A DNA stretch of 37,235 bases from Candidatus Terraquivivens tikiterensis (GCA_003056285.1 NDWU01000001.1:1-37235), one strand, 5' to 3'. Shown: positions 24,401-33,339, counted from the first letter of the stretch. Made by a program: numbers and translations. The notes: a model not told the origin generated them from the sequence alone.

Positions 24401-24686
24401 ACCTAACACTTTTTAGGATGTAAGGCTTTAGCTCGGGCTTTATTGATTCGGAGATCACGAGGTCAACCTTATTTTTCAAAAGCTCCTCTAAGAAGAATTT
24501 AAGCTCCATGTAATTGTCAAAAGTTTTCTTCCCCTTTTCAAATTCCACGATTACATCTATATCGCTATCCGGCTTCTGCTTTCCCTTAACATAAGAACCG
24601 AAAATACCTATTCTCTTTACCCCATAACCCCTTATAACGCTCATGTTCTCTTCAATCTTCCTTAGTATAGTATTCGTGTCAGGCAT
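24384..24686 (-). CDS. mntA: MntA nucleotidyltransferase antitoxin
   Basis: From ATG 24686 (a TTG at 24692 is also in frame), 100 residues. It has the antitoxin motif IGIFGSYVKGKQKPDSDIDVIVEF (the GSx10DxD signature). MntA AMPylates the Tyr of HepT to silence it. GTATAAAAAGTG (minus, about 24713-24724) gives a leaderless transcript. The 3' end overlaps the start of hepT by 17 bases. It is intact although its toxin is broken. Confidence 0.85.
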   Translation of the reverse strand: MPDTNTILRKIEENMSVIRGYGVKRIGIFGSYVKGKQKPDSDIDVIVEFEKGKKTFDNYMELKFFLEELLKNKVDLVISESIKPELKPYILKSVRYAAGC

Positions 24687-24905
24687 TCCCAACCATTAAT
24701 AAGAAACAAAGATCACTTTTTATACATTTCCAAAGTTGTCTACTTTCTCTTGGCATCTTTGGCATTCTGACCATGTAATCGACTAAATGGTAGCGTTTAA
24801 TGTCAGTTGATCCTGGATGAACATCGGCCCAATTTGGAAATACCTTTACGTATACGTGCGCTATTGCCTGCTGCTAACTGCATACCGCCTGGGTCTGTAT
24901 AGGCC
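24679..24905 (-). pseudogene. Fragment of an unrecognised protein
   Basis: On the minus strand a frame ends at 24679 and reads VYVKVFPNWADVHPGSTD then IKRYHLVDYMVRMPKMPRES. The adjoining frame upstream reads AYTDPGGMQLAAG. Coding-like composition and a one-base shift suggest the 3' part of a decayed gene. No family recognised. Confidence 0.35.
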
Positions 24906-25037
24906 ATCTGAGCCGTAGCAATCAGTCCGGCCACCGACTAAAAGATGCATGAGTCCACGTTTCCAGATCTCAGCCCGACATGGTCTGTTAAAGCAGGGAA
25001 GACAGCGTGCACTCATGCGGTAAACACGCCCTCAGGC

Positions 25038-25955
25038 TCATAGCAACCTACCGCCAGGGTCATCTTGATCGTCCTGAGCCTCTCGATCGCTCCTTGGGTC
25101 CAGATCTTCGGGTGGCTCTATATGGATCGTGAGATTTACGTACGGCATCTCGCGCCTCACCTCGCTCTCTATGCGATCCGCTAAATCGTGGGCATCCTTC
25201 ACGCTCACGGATCCGTGGATTATCAAATGCAATTCCGAGAAGACCTTATCGCCGCTTCTCCTAGTCTTCAATTCATGGTAGCTGACGAAGGATTGCTTAT
25301 GCCTCGACAGGATCTCCTTTATCCTAGCCTCGGTTAAGGCGCAAGCAGGATCCATTAGGTATCTTGACGACTTGACTACGAGCAGTATCCCGGCCCTCGC
25401 CACTAACGCCGAAACGATGATCGCGAGGATCGGGTCTATGACGGCATAGCCCGTTGCCTTTACCAAGAGCAAGCCGACCCAAACGCCCGCGGAAGAAAAA
25501 ACGTCCGAGAATAGGTGCTTCGCTCCGCCCTCTAGGGCCGGGGACCATTCAGACCTAGACTTCTTCAGGAGGATCAGCGCGATTGCCGCGTTCAAGGCCG
25601 ATGCCACGATTGAGACGGGTATAGCTATCTCGATGTACGATGGGTACGTCGGGTTGAGGAGCCTTTGAGACGCTGCTTGAAGAAGCGCTGCCGCAATCGC
25701 TGTTATCATCACCCCCTCGAGTAAGCGCGTTATCTCTTCGATTTTCTGGTGGCCGTATGGATGGGAGGCGTCGGGAGGCTTCCCGGATAGGCGGACCGAG
25801 AAGAGCAGCAGCGCGGCGGCCGCGACGTTCGTCACAGATTCGGCGGCGTCCGATAATAGGGCGATAGAATTGGAGATTATGTATGCTGCTATCTTTATCG
25901 AGAAAACGGAGATGCCTCCCACGATTGCCAAGACAGCGGCTTCCGATTTTCTCAC
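25038..25955 (-). CDS. Cation diffusion facilitator (CDF) metal transporter
   Basis: 305 residues, GTG start. Six transmembrane helices in the first 200 residues, then a cytoplasmic domain (VKDAHDLADRIESEVRREM, VNLTIHIEPPEDLDP), the standard CDF layout for export of Zn(II), Fe(II) or similar metals in exchange for protons. Metal-site residues are visible in TM2 (LLSDAAESVTN, D36) and TM5 (HLFSDVFSS). ASHPYGHQKIEEI between TM2 and TM3 is typical. The end is acidic (DREAQDDQDDPGG). Its TM2 site differs slightly from FieF (D-x-x-E-S). It has no obvious operon partner. Confidence 0.9.
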   Translation of the reverse strand: MRKSEAAVLAIVGGISVFSIKIAAYIISNSIALLSDAAESVTNVAAAALLLFSVRLSGKPPDASHPYGHQKIEEITRLLEGVMITAIAAALLQAASQRLLNPTYPSYIEIAIPVSIVASALNAAIALILLKKSRSEWSPALEGGAKHLFSDVFSSAGVWVGLLLVKATGYAVIDPILAIIVSALVARAGILLVVKSSRYLMDPACALTEARIKEILSRHKQSFVSYHELKTRRSGDKVFSELHLIIHGSVSVKDAHDLADRIESEVRREMPYVNLTIHIEPPEDLDPRSDREAQDDQDDPGGRLL

Positions 25956-26004
25956 GTTCTCGTCCCCGAGAAGATTGGCCAGCTTTTAAGGTTGAGGTCG
26001 GGCG

Positions 26005-26199
26005 CTAGGCGTTCCTAATTTTCGAGTTGACGGGCAATGCGCCCACTATTCCTTTTGCAAGCTCTCCCATGAGTATCATGGCGCTTGGACGTTGGCCTCG
26101 CTCCATGCTCTGGAAATCCAGCCTTTTTGGTGTCCACGCAGGGGCTACAGTATCCCTAAACTTATCCACGGCGACGGATACCTTGTGACCATTAGACAT
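26005..26199 (-). CDS. Small hypothetical protein (64 aa)
   Basis: ATG 26199 lies about 20 bases after a TATA-like CTATATTTTTAG (minus), fitting a leaderless start. The sequence runs MSNGHKVSVAVDKFRDTVAP, contains MERGQRPSAMILMGELAKG and ends NSKIRNA. No family recognised; the basic composition may fit a nucleic-acid-binding or regulatory peptide. It is divergent to the radical SAM gene. Confidence 0.45.
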   Translation of the reverse strand: MSNGHKVSVAVDKFRDTVAPAWTPKRLDFQSMERGQRPSAMILMGELAKGIVGALPVNSKIRNA

Positions 26200-26351
26200 C
26201 TCGTTTGGGTTTCCCTAAAAATATAGATAGAGCTAGAACGTGCTGCACACGGCTGCTACGGGCCTGAAAACACACTTGGGTACAGCAGAAAAGGTGAAAA
26301 GCGTCTATTAACCTGCTGCTTAAAACAAACCCACGGCATGGGGGCGAAAGC

Positions 26352-27731
26352 GTGAGGGTATGCCTAATTTCGCCTCCATACGATTCGGCAGTCAAGTCCG
26401 TAGTTGGGGTCTCGTCGCCGCCATTAGGCCTGGCATACATCGCCTCGATGCTTAGACAAAACCACGACGTGAAGATCATAGACTCGAACATTCTCAACTA
26501 CACGCTAGAAGACGTCGAAAGGGAGTTGCGAGGCTTTAACCCAGACGTAGTAGGGATAACCTCAGTGACGCCCTCAATTTATGAGGCGTATAAGGTTGCT
26601 GAAATTGCTAAAAAGGTTAATGAAGGGTGTACCGTGGTTTTAGGAGGACCCCATGCAACCTTCACGTCTATACAGACTTTGAAAGAGTGCAAACACATCG
26701 ACGTAATCGTTAAGGGCGAAGGCGAGGAGACTGTAAGAGAATTGGTCGAAAAAATTGAAAGGGGAGCTCCACTAAAAGAAGTGAAAGGGATAACCTTCAG
26801 AAAGCAAAACGAGATAATAGACACAGAGCCCAGACCGTTTGTAAGGAATATCGACGCCATACCATTCCCAAGCTGGGACCTGCTTCCCATGCACCTTTAC
26901 AAATTCAATGGGATAAAGTACGCGACAATGCTGACGAGCAGAGGTTGCCCATTTAGATGCTCTTTCTGCTCATCCTCTAGGCTTTTCGGTGGATACTGGA
27001 GGGGGAGAAGCCCAGAAAACGTCCTCGAAGAGATAAAAATACTATACGATAGGTACGGCATCAGAAACATCGAATTTTTGGACGACACTTTCACGTTCGA
27101 CCAGGAAAGGGCCGAAAGGATTTGCAACGAAATAATCAAGGAGGGGTTGGACATAAGCTGGGGTGCGTCGTCGAGGGTGGACACGCTTTCCAAAGAGCTT
27201 GTCGAAAGGATGAAGAAGGCTGGATGCTGGATCGTATTCCTGGGCATAGAATCGGGCTCGCAGAAGATACTCGATGCAATAGGTAAAAGGATAACGCTTG
27301 GGCAAATAAAGATGGCCGTAAAAATTCTGAAGGATGCTGGAATCCAGGTTTTAGGCTCCTTCATCATAGGCTTCTTGGAAGATACAAAAGAAACGATAAA
27401 AGAGACTATAAGGTTCGCTAAAAGCCTGGACTTGGATTATGCCGAATTCTCCATACTTACGCCATACCCAGGAACCCCGGTATACGAATATGCAAAGAAG
27501 AACAACATGCTTCTAACAGAGGATTGGTCAAAATACACGGCGGTCGAGCCGGTTCTAAAAATCGAGGGGGTCTCGGAAAAGGAGGTCAAAGCCCTTTTCC
27601 AAAAAGCATACATCACATTTTATCTTAGACCAAAAATGGCCTTAAGGTGGCTGAAGAACAAGCAGTTCGGATTCATAAAAAGCGGCATTAAAGCCGTGAT
27701 AAGTTATTTAAAAAGGAGGGGGGAACAATAG
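26352..27731 (+). CDS. B12-binding radical SAM protein
   Basis: 459 residues, GTG start (MRVCLISPPY). Residues 1-130 form a cobalamin-binding-like Rossmann domain (PPLGLAYIASMLRQNHDVKI, GGPHATF, KGEGEETV). Residues 190-400 are the radical SAM core with C199-x3-C203-x2-C206 (GCPFRCSFC), GGYWRGRSPENVLEEI, FLDDTFTF, and GIESGS. The C-terminus is helical. Class B-type enzymes of this layout methylate, rearrange or ring-modify substrates (for example lipid or cofactor methylases). The substrate cannot be read from the sequence. The gene stands alone, with the VapBC pair 220 bases downstream. Confidence 0.9.
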   Translation: MRVCLISPPYDSAVKSVVGVSSPPLGLAYIASMLRQNHDVKIIDSNILNYTLEDVERELRGFNPDVVGITSVTPSIYEAYKVAEIAKKVNEGCTVVLGGPHATFTSIQTLKECKHIDVIVKGEGEETVRELVEKIERGAPLKEVKGITFRKQNEIIDTEPRPFVRNIDAIPFPSWDLLPMHLYKFNGIKYATMLTSRGCPFRCSFCSSSRLFGGYWRGRSPENVLEEIKILYDRYGIRNIEFLDDTFTFDQERAERICNEIIKEGLDISWGASSRVDTLSKELVERMKKAGCWIVFLGIESGSQKILDAIGKRITLGQIKMAVKILKDAGIQVLGSFIIGFLEDTKETIKETIRFAKSLDLDYAEFSILTPYPGTPVYEYAKKNNMLLTEDWSKYTAVEPVLKIEGVSEKEVKALFQKAYITFYLRPKMALRWLKNKQFGFIKSGIKAVISYLKRRGEQ

Positions 27732-27951
27732 AACCAGGACGAGCGTATCCGTGCTATCCCGTTAGACTCATGCATAAGTTCTCTGAGGAGAAAGTTGTTG
27801 ATATTTAAAGGAGGCAGTCCTCATAAATTTTTCATCCGACATAGGCTTCGCTTGAAGATTCTCTAAATAGGGAAGATATAAAAGGGGCAAAAACATTTTT
27901 GAGTAAAACTAAAATATGGGTTTTATTCTGTCCCATAGTGGGCAATAAAAA

Positions 27952-28176
27952 ATGGGCAAAGTGATAGTAGAAAAAAGAGGAAGGATAGTTATTCCTGCTG
28001 AGATAAGGAAGGCTCTTGGAATTAGAGAGGGCTCCGAGCTCATTGTAGAAATAGAGAACGGAAGGATGGTGCTAACGCCCGTTAGGAAAATCACCATCCG
28101 AGACCTCTTTGGCATAGCTGGTGAGGAAGTAGTAAGCCTAGAGGAAGTCGAGAATGCCCTCTCAGATGAAGCGTAG
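27952..28176 (+). CDS. vapB: VapB antitoxin, AbrB/SpoVT type
   Basis: 74 residues: the swapped-hairpin AbrB domain MGKVIVEKRGRIVIPAEIRK, ALGIREGSELIVEIEN, then a C-terminal toxin-binding tail (IRDLFGIAGEEVVSLEEVENALSDEA). It overlaps vapC by 11 bases if the latter starts at 28166. The AbrB dimer binds its own promoter and the VapC tail-binding groove. It is intact. Confidence 0.85.
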   Translation: MGKVIVEKRGRIVIPAEIRKALGIREGSELIVEIENGRMVLTPVRKITIRDLFGIAGEEVVSLEEVENALSDEA

Positions 28177-28576
28177 GTTCGTAGACTCGAACATTTTCAT
28201 ATACATCTTGCTAAAAGATCCGAGATACGGGACGGCATGTCTGAGGATGTTGGAAAGGATAGAAAAAGGGGAAGACGAAGGGGTCACCTCGACCCTAGTG
28301 GTAAGCCAAGTTATAGCGCACTTAGCAAGGCGTGGGAAGGATGAGGCAATTAAGCTTTTTATAGATTACATTCAAGAGGCCGGGATTGCGGTAATGGAGA
28401 CGACATTCTTAGATTTCGTGGAGGCCGTCGCGGAAATGAACAGGCTTAATCTAAGCTGCAGCATGTGGGACGATCTCGTTCTCGCATGCCAGATGAGGAG
28501 GGGCAAAGTGCAGGAAATATATACAAACGACAGGGATTTCGAGAAGATAGGCTGGGTAAAACCAATCTTTCCATGA
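28166..28576 (+). CDS. vapC: VapC toxin, PIN RNase
   Basis: 136 residues from ATG 28166 (MKRRFVDSNIFIYILL); an upstream in-frame ATG at 28154 is possible, but 28166 gives the typical VapC start. PIN acidic residues: D near 7 (FVDSN), E in the middle helix region, D of MWDDLVLA and D of YTNDRDFEKI. The toxin should cleave RNA and is held by VapB. The pair is intact. Confidence 0.88.
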   Translation: MKRRFVDSNIFIYILLKDPRYGTACLRMLERIEKGEDEGVTSTLVVSQVIAHLARRGKDEAIKLFIDYIQEAGIAVMETTFLDFVEAVAEMNRLNLSCSMWDDLVLACQMRRGKVQEIYTNDRDFEKIGWVKPIFP

Positions 28577-28692
28577 GGATAAGGAATAATCTAAGCCTAT
28601 GGGCACCTTTCCAGGCCTTGATGGTACGCATTAGAAGGTTAGGGAATAGAGTAGAGTTTGACAGCAGTTTCTGAATAATTAACTTCGCATAA

Positions 28693-28941
28693 AAGTTCAG
28701 AGCATACTCTATTGTAGAAGCGCTTATCAATTTCCCGTTAAGTTACGACGCGAAGGATAAGGTTAGGAAGCTCCTAGAGGGCTTCAGGGACGTTGTCAAA
28801 CTCTGCATGGAATATGCCGTCAAAAGGAGGATAAAGTCTCATGCTAAGCTTAGGAAAGGGGTATACGGGATTGGAAAAGGCGCCGGGACTACTCGACGCG
28901 CTTCTGCCGCCCGGCTTGTAAGGAAAATTTGTCATTCTTGA
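28693..28941 (+). pseudogene. tnpB: tnpB N-terminal fragment
   Basis: The plus frame reads FRAYSIVEALINFPLSYDAK, then KLLEGFRDVVKLCMEYAVKR, RIKSHAKLRKGVYGIG, and ends in KICHS. This is the OrfB_IS605 N-terminal pattern. It lacks a start codon and stops after about 80 codons, directly before the palindrome at 28944-28965. So only the first part of tnpB plus an element end is left. Confidence 0.75.
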
Positions 28942-28943
28942 TA

Positions 28944-28965
28944 CTCCCACGGCTAAAGCCGGGAG
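28944..28965. repeat. IS605-type terminal palindrome
   Basis: CTCCC-AC-GGC TAAA GCC-GGGAG, a bulged hairpin matching those at 2516-2535 and 10163-10184. It separates the tnpB fragment from the IS5-like transposase fragment. Confidence 0.55.
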
Positions 28966-29400
28966 ATTCTTGCGCGCGGCCCATGCCTTACAACGAGCTC
29001 CCTGAACAGCCTTATCGCCTCGCGCCTAGCGTGATGACCCATATCTGCGCGACTGTTACTTTTAGGTTTAACGACGGCTTCGATGCCCTTAGCCTTCAGG
29101 TATTCGTAGGTTTTCCATGAACCATACGATGAATCCATGTAGGCCTCAACTACCTTCCTACACTTCGAAGCCTCATTAGGCCCGGTAGGGGAGTCTTGCA
29201 CGTCGTCGGTTACCTCCATCGATAAAACCTCCTTCGTTTTAACGTCAACAGAAGTGTTTAAGGTAGCGCTTTTACAATGCACGCGCTTAACCCAACCGAA
29301 CTTATGGACATGCACACCGCTGGCGTCAATAGCTATAACCAGGCTCCTTTGAATCAAAACTTCGCCAAGCGATAGGTCAAGCCTTAGTACGATGGTATGC
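28953..29400 (-). pseudogene. IS5-like DDE transposase fragment
   Basis: On the minus strand: LVIAIDASGVHVHKFGWVKR, NTSVDVKTKEVLSMEVTDDV, then AYMDSSYGSWKTYEYLKAKGIEAVVK and HHARREAIRLF. This is the central DDE core of IS5-group archaeal transposases with the first D (AIDASG) and second D (MDSSYGS). The N-terminal third is missing (open frame continues to about 29405 without a start) and the C-terminal Glu part is cut off by the palindrome at 28944. Confidence 0.8.
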
Positions 29401-29436
29401 GAGGGGTTAAATGTTTGCGGCGCTCTAGCCCATCTT

Positions 29437-29556
29437 ATGAGTGCCTATGTTGGATTAGACGCGCATAAGGACTTTACGTTCGCCACTGTCCTCGACCAGA
29501 CCGGTCGAGTTGTCGTTCAGAATCTAATCAAAATATCTTTTCCCGGTGATAGATGA
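29437..29556 (+). pseudogene. IS110-family transposase N-terminal stub
   Basis: ATG 29437: MSAYVGLDAHKDFTFATVLD then QTGRVVVQNLI, the start of the DEDD transposase of IS110 elements with its first catalytic Asp (GLDAHK). Similarity stops after about 34 residues. IS110 elements use a structured guide (bridge/seek) RNA from their ends; here only the 5' end remains. Confidence 0.75.
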
Positions 29557-29622
29557 TTTACATAACCTTCTGCACTTTTTTAAGGCATCATCTATGCTTC
29601 TTTCTTCTATATGCCGTCGCCA

Positions 29623-30741
29623 TTATTCCTTACCTTCGCCTAAATTGATTGAAGTATAGATAATACCAATACCTCCGCCTTCATAATCAAATTCTACAAC
29701 TTCTCTCATGCCTTTCTCATTGTTACTATATGGATACTTAAAAAATTCGTTTATAAAATTCATAACTTCAGTTTTTCCCTTTTTTTGGGCTTTTCTCATT
29801 ATTGCGGAAAGTAACTCACATAGGAAATTAAAAGCAGGTTTGTTATAAACCCCAATATCTGAATAACTTATTTCTCCAATATGCCCTCTTAAATACATAT
29901 CCACAAAATCATGAATATTAGAAGCAAAATGAGAAAAACCAAGAATGCCTATAGAATAGGGTGGGAAAAATGGAACGAGTATTCCGCGCCTCCATAATTT
30001 TCGCCACAAGTAGAACAATTCTTCAATGTAAGAGCAACAAAAAGGTATGGAATAAGGGAAATAATAACCTGGGACCTCCCGCAACATGGATACATCGATT
30101 ATGTTGATGGATTTCCTATTTCCTACGAAACCCTCTAATCGTTGAGCACTTATAAAAACAAAATCTCCGGGTCTAAAAAGCAAATTGAAAGAACCTAAAC
30201 ATCCAGAATAATTAGGTAGATTGATCTCCCTCATAGGAATTATAGAACCCCTTACCCCTCGAAATGATGGGAAACGGGAGAGTAAATAGATTTGCTCTTT
30301 GTTACTGAGATCCCATCTTAATTTATTGTCATCTTTTTTAAACTGTGAAATCGTAAACTTTTCAAAATATTTTTTCCCATTATAGATAACAGATAGTATG
30401 AAAATGAGGTCTCCCAATTCTCTTTGGACTCTTCGCCCATAATATTCAAATTCTACCTGAGACTTGTTTCCGTGAACAAAAATACTTTTGGTAGAAATCC
30501 TAAATCTATTGGTTGATACTGATAATCCATTCAGGTTATTTATAATTCCTTCTACTATTTGGACCATTGTTGGTTCACAAAATCCTTGCTTGTATCCTTC
30601 ATTTAAACCTAGTTGAATCCTGCACGCAAAATCCTTCTCATATTTGGCAAAATGTTCTGTCTTTATTAACTGAAAGTACTTTTCTACTACTTCTATAAGC
30701 ATTTGCGCGTGCGCTTCGGAAAGCAAGTTACATCCTTCCAA
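29623..30741 (-). CDS. Unknown AT-rich protein (372 aa) inside IS debris
   Basis: 372 residues, TTG start at 30741 (an inner ATG at residue 14 is possible). No motif that I can assign: the N-terminal half is mixed alpha/beta (MLIEVVEKYFQLIKTEHFAK, EFEYYGRRVQRELGDLIFIL), the middle holds an aromatic stretch (LFRPGDFVFISAQRLEGF, REVPGYYFPYSIPFCCSYIE), and the end is helical then acidic/glycine-rich (FDYEGGGIGIIYTSI). No signal peptide or clear TM segment. Its base composition is far more AT-rich than the surface gene remains to the right, and transposon stubs lie to the left. It looks like recently acquired cargo, possibly a defence gene, but function is unknown. Confidence 0.65.
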   Translation of the reverse strand: MEGCNLLSEAHAQMLIEVVEKYFQLIKTEHFAKYEKDFACRIQLGLNEGYKQGFCEPTMVQIVEGIINNLNGLSVSTNRFRISTKSIFVHGNKSQVEFEYYGRRVQRELGDLIFILSVIYNGKKYFEKFTISQFKKDDNKLRWDLSNKEQIYLLSRFPSFRGVRGSIIPMREINLPNYSGCLGSFNLLFRPGDFVFISAQRLEGFVGNRKSINIIDVSMLREVPGYYFPYSIPFCCSYIEELFYLWRKLWRRGILVPFFPPYSIGILGFSHFASNIHDFVDMYLRGHIGEISYSDIGVYNKPAFNFLCELLSAIMRKAQKKGKTEVMNFINEFFKYPYSNNEKGMREVVEFDYEGGGIGIIYTSINLGEGKE

Positions 30742-30744
30742 TGC

Positions 30745-31590
30745 GGATCTAGCTTCAGGACTCCCTCAAAGAACTGCATAGCCACCGAGGGAGATTTAAG
30801 CGTTACCCACCTCAGCGGGTAGGTGTGTTTGAAAACACCTTCATCTACGACAACTGTTAAGCTCTCTCGTTTTCGTATACAACGGAGACTATCTAGTCGT
30901 CAACTCCATCATAGCCGGAAACTCCAGGAAGCCGGAGTGCCGGGACTATTCAGCCACGATCGGCTACCCGGAGATAGGGGCCTTGGGAAGGCAGGATGAC
31001 CTTAGGGTTAGGATCTACAACACAATATTCGCGTTCAACGGCCCACGCGACGCCCCCATCGGGATATACGTGGCAGAAGATGGACGGCCGAAACGGGAAA
31101 CGATGGGCACAGCATAGTAGCCGACCCTATGTTCGTAAACCTAGAGGCGGGAGACCTACACCTAAAGGCCGGTAGCCCGGCGATAGACGCAGGCTCCTCA
31201 GAACACTGTCCTAGAGTAGACCTGGAGGGTGGAGGGAGGCCGACGGGAAGGGGGTGCGACATAAGAGCATACGAGTACGCAGCAGCCCCTACTACTGTAA
31301 CAATGACGACGGCATGGCCTACGACTACTCAACCCACCACTACAACAACGGCTACCCAGCCGGAAACCACGACAAAGACTGTGACGCAACCCACAACCCA
31401 GACGGTAACCGTAACCAAGCCATTCACTACGACCCAGCCGCCGACTACTGGGATAGTAACCGAAACGGTTACCTATGAAGTATTACCCCAACAGAAGCCT
31501 GAGGAATACCTGTCGATGCTCTGGCTCTTGGCGGGGTTGGTCGCTGGTGGATTGATAGTGGCGGCAAGCTCATTAGCCTTTAGACGTTGA
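30745..31590 (+). pseudogene. Surface protein: beta-helix, Thr-rich stalk, C-terminal TM anchor; broken 5'
   Basis: The intact 3' part (31129-31590) reads MFVNLEAGDLHLKAGSPAID, then DIRAYEY, a parallel-beta-helix end, followed by a Thr/Pro stalk (about residues 50-110 rich in TTT and QP) and one membrane helix (SMLWLLAGLVAGGLIVAASS) with an RR tail. Upstream, in different frames, come pieces of the same protein: NCIATEGDLSVTHLSG, VFENTFIYDN, FVYNGDYLVVNSIIAGNS. At least three frame changes and a missing start make it a pseudogene. The stalk is the kind of region archaea O-glycosylate, which fits the PMT gene at 33340. Confidence 0.75.
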
Positions 31591-31664
31591 CGTTGACCAG
31601 TAACACAAAGGCGTCCAACAACCTCCTAATTTTTACGCTAAATTTTACTCAGTGGGTAAAGACT

Positions 31665-31895
31665 TCATCTATGGTCTAAAAGTAGGTTAAACAGTTTTAT
31701 TGTTTCTGGTTCTTCTTCTATATTACAGTCACCTCTGAGTTTGTATTTACCGTTTCTTCTCTCAATCGTGAACACTCTATGCGGATACCTACCATAACCC
31801 GATAACATGTCGGTAGAATGTTTTATGAGTAGTTTAGGTGGCAATCTCAAGACCTTATAATTTACTATTACCACAAACGAAAGCCTTCCTCCCAC
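31665..31895 (-). CDS. Possible small protein (76 aa)
   Basis: GTG 31895: GGRLSFVVIVNYKVLRLP, then YPHRVFTIERRNGKYKLR, ending IKLFNLLLDHR. It looks like beta strands followed by a helix, and composition is coding-like. No family recognised, no ribosome-binding site seen. Confidence 0.35.
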   Translation of the reverse strand: MGGRLSFVVIVNYKVLRLPPKLLIKHSTDMLSGYGRYPHRVFTIERRNGKYKLRGDCNIEEEPETIKLFNLLLDHR

Positions 31896-32148
31896 ATAGG
31901 TTAATGCCTTTTTCGGATATTCCTTGCCTTATACTTAAGGCTCGCGAATTTTGGAGATGTCTATCGTTAAAATCCATATTTCCCTTTCACGCATTCCATT
32001 TTAATCCTTTCAAAATAGTACTCTTTATCCTCATTCAACAACGTAAGGCCCCTTAATTGTTGTGATCGTCTTAGTTAACGCTGGGTGTATTAGGGAGCAT
32101 CGCGTAGCGATGGGAACGCATGGGAGAAAATTATTATAACATTAGGGC
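31896..32148. other. Promoter region of the glycosyltransferase genes
   Basis: ATTATTATAAC (about 32129-32139) is a likely TATA box for the next gene. No other feature. Confidence 0.35.
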
Positions 32149-33192
32149 ATGCCCATTGATAGAACATGCGTGGATAAGAGGCTCGTAAGGATGGATGAGA
32201 AACAAGTAAAGAAGATGATTATCGTATCCGCTACTTTATCATTCACATCATCGTATCTACTCCACCACCCAAAGATCCCTGGGGACATCTACTCGGATAT
32301 CGTCTCCTTCTGGTATAGGCCTTTGGTGAACGGCGTTAGGATACCGTACGTTCAAGAGGGGTTCGAGTACCCACCGTTGTCGGGCTTGATAGTGTACGTC
32401 TCGTCCCTCGTCGGCGGTGGCGGACTAGTACCTTACTATAACACCTTCTCCCTCGTTCTCTTCTCATTCTACATGCTTCTGGTGCTGACGGTGCTCAAGG
32501 TCATGGAGGAAAAGAACGTACCGCTTATCTACGCCTTTATCTATCTCATCTTTGCACCCAGCGTGATCTACTACCTGAACTATAACTTTGATGTGGTATT
32601 CGCAGCATTCTTGGTACTGTCGCTTACGTTCCTCGAGAAGGGCAGATATAGGCTCTCAGCATTACTATTCTCTTTCGCGATGCTGACAAAGTTGATCAAC
32701 GTAGTGCTCTTGCCGCTGATCCTTATCTACATGAAGGATTGGAAGGGTAGGATGGCTTACCTGTTTTATGCTCTTCTACCTTTTGCTACAGTCAATGCAG
32801 CGTTACAGGTACTTAACCCTAGCTTCATCAGAGAAACGTACATCTACCACGCAAAGTGGGGGCTTGAAAATGCCTGGTTCGTCTACCTATTCCCCTCGAG
32901 GGATTCGTGGGATGCTGCTAAGCTATTCAGTGCCTTACTTATGGTCTATGGTCTGCTGAAGGTCTACATAAGCAACTCTGGAGGCTTGTACGAGAGGTCT
33001 TTCATGCTTTTATCAACCTTCCTCCTGACGAGCTACGTTTTTACACCGCAGATGGTGATATTTATCCTCCCGTTCCTAGCTATAGCCGGTAGGTTCCAGC
33101 CGGCTTTCTACGCGCTGGAAGCCGGTAACGTTGGAATACTGCTCACGTGGTTTATGGAAGAGGACCCGCTCCTGCCCGGCTCGTTGCCCTAA
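32149..33192 (+). CDS. GT-C glycosyltransferase, in-frame stop near the C-terminus
   Basis: 347 residues up to a TAA at 33190. Nine to ten hydrophobic helices, with a short acidic loop after the first (HHPKIPGDIYSDIV) and FEYPPLSGLIVY, typical of GT-C (DUF2029-like) polyprenyl-phosphate-sugar transferases. The same frame stays open after the TAA: NLALLRAAALFYMLVETYLM to a TAG at 33327, including one more membrane helix. So the natural protein probably ended at 33327 (392 codons) and a CAA-to-TAA change shortened it by about 44 residues. The start could be the inner ATG at 32191, better placed relative to the TATA box. It is likely co-transcribed with the PMT gene. Confidence 0.75.
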   Translation: MPIDRTCVDKRLVRMDEKQVKKMIIVSATLSFTSSYLLHHPKIPGDIYSDIVSFWYRPLVNGVRIPYVQEGFEYPPLSGLIVYVSSLVGGGGLVPYYNTFSLVLFSFYMLLVLTVLKVMEEKNVPLIYAFIYLIFAPSVIYYLNYNFDVVFAAFLVLSLTFLEKGRYRLSALLFSFAMLTKLINVVLLPLILIYMKDWKGRMAYLFYALLPFATVNAALQVLNPSFIRETYIYHAKWGLENAWFVYLFPSRDSWDAAKLFSALLMVYGLLKVYISNSGGLYERSFMLLSTFLLTSYVFTPQMVIFILPFLAIAGRFQPAFYALEAGNVGILLTWFMEEDPLLPGSLP

Positions 33193-33339
33193 AACCTTGC
33201 ATTGCTAAGAGCGGCGGCACTGTTCTACATGCTGGTTGAAACTTACCTTATGGCCTCTGGGAAAAGGATGTTCTTAAAAGGCTTGGTAAGGCCCCTAGCA
33301 AAGACCTACGAGAGGATGCGTATGTAGGGTTGAGGTTTC

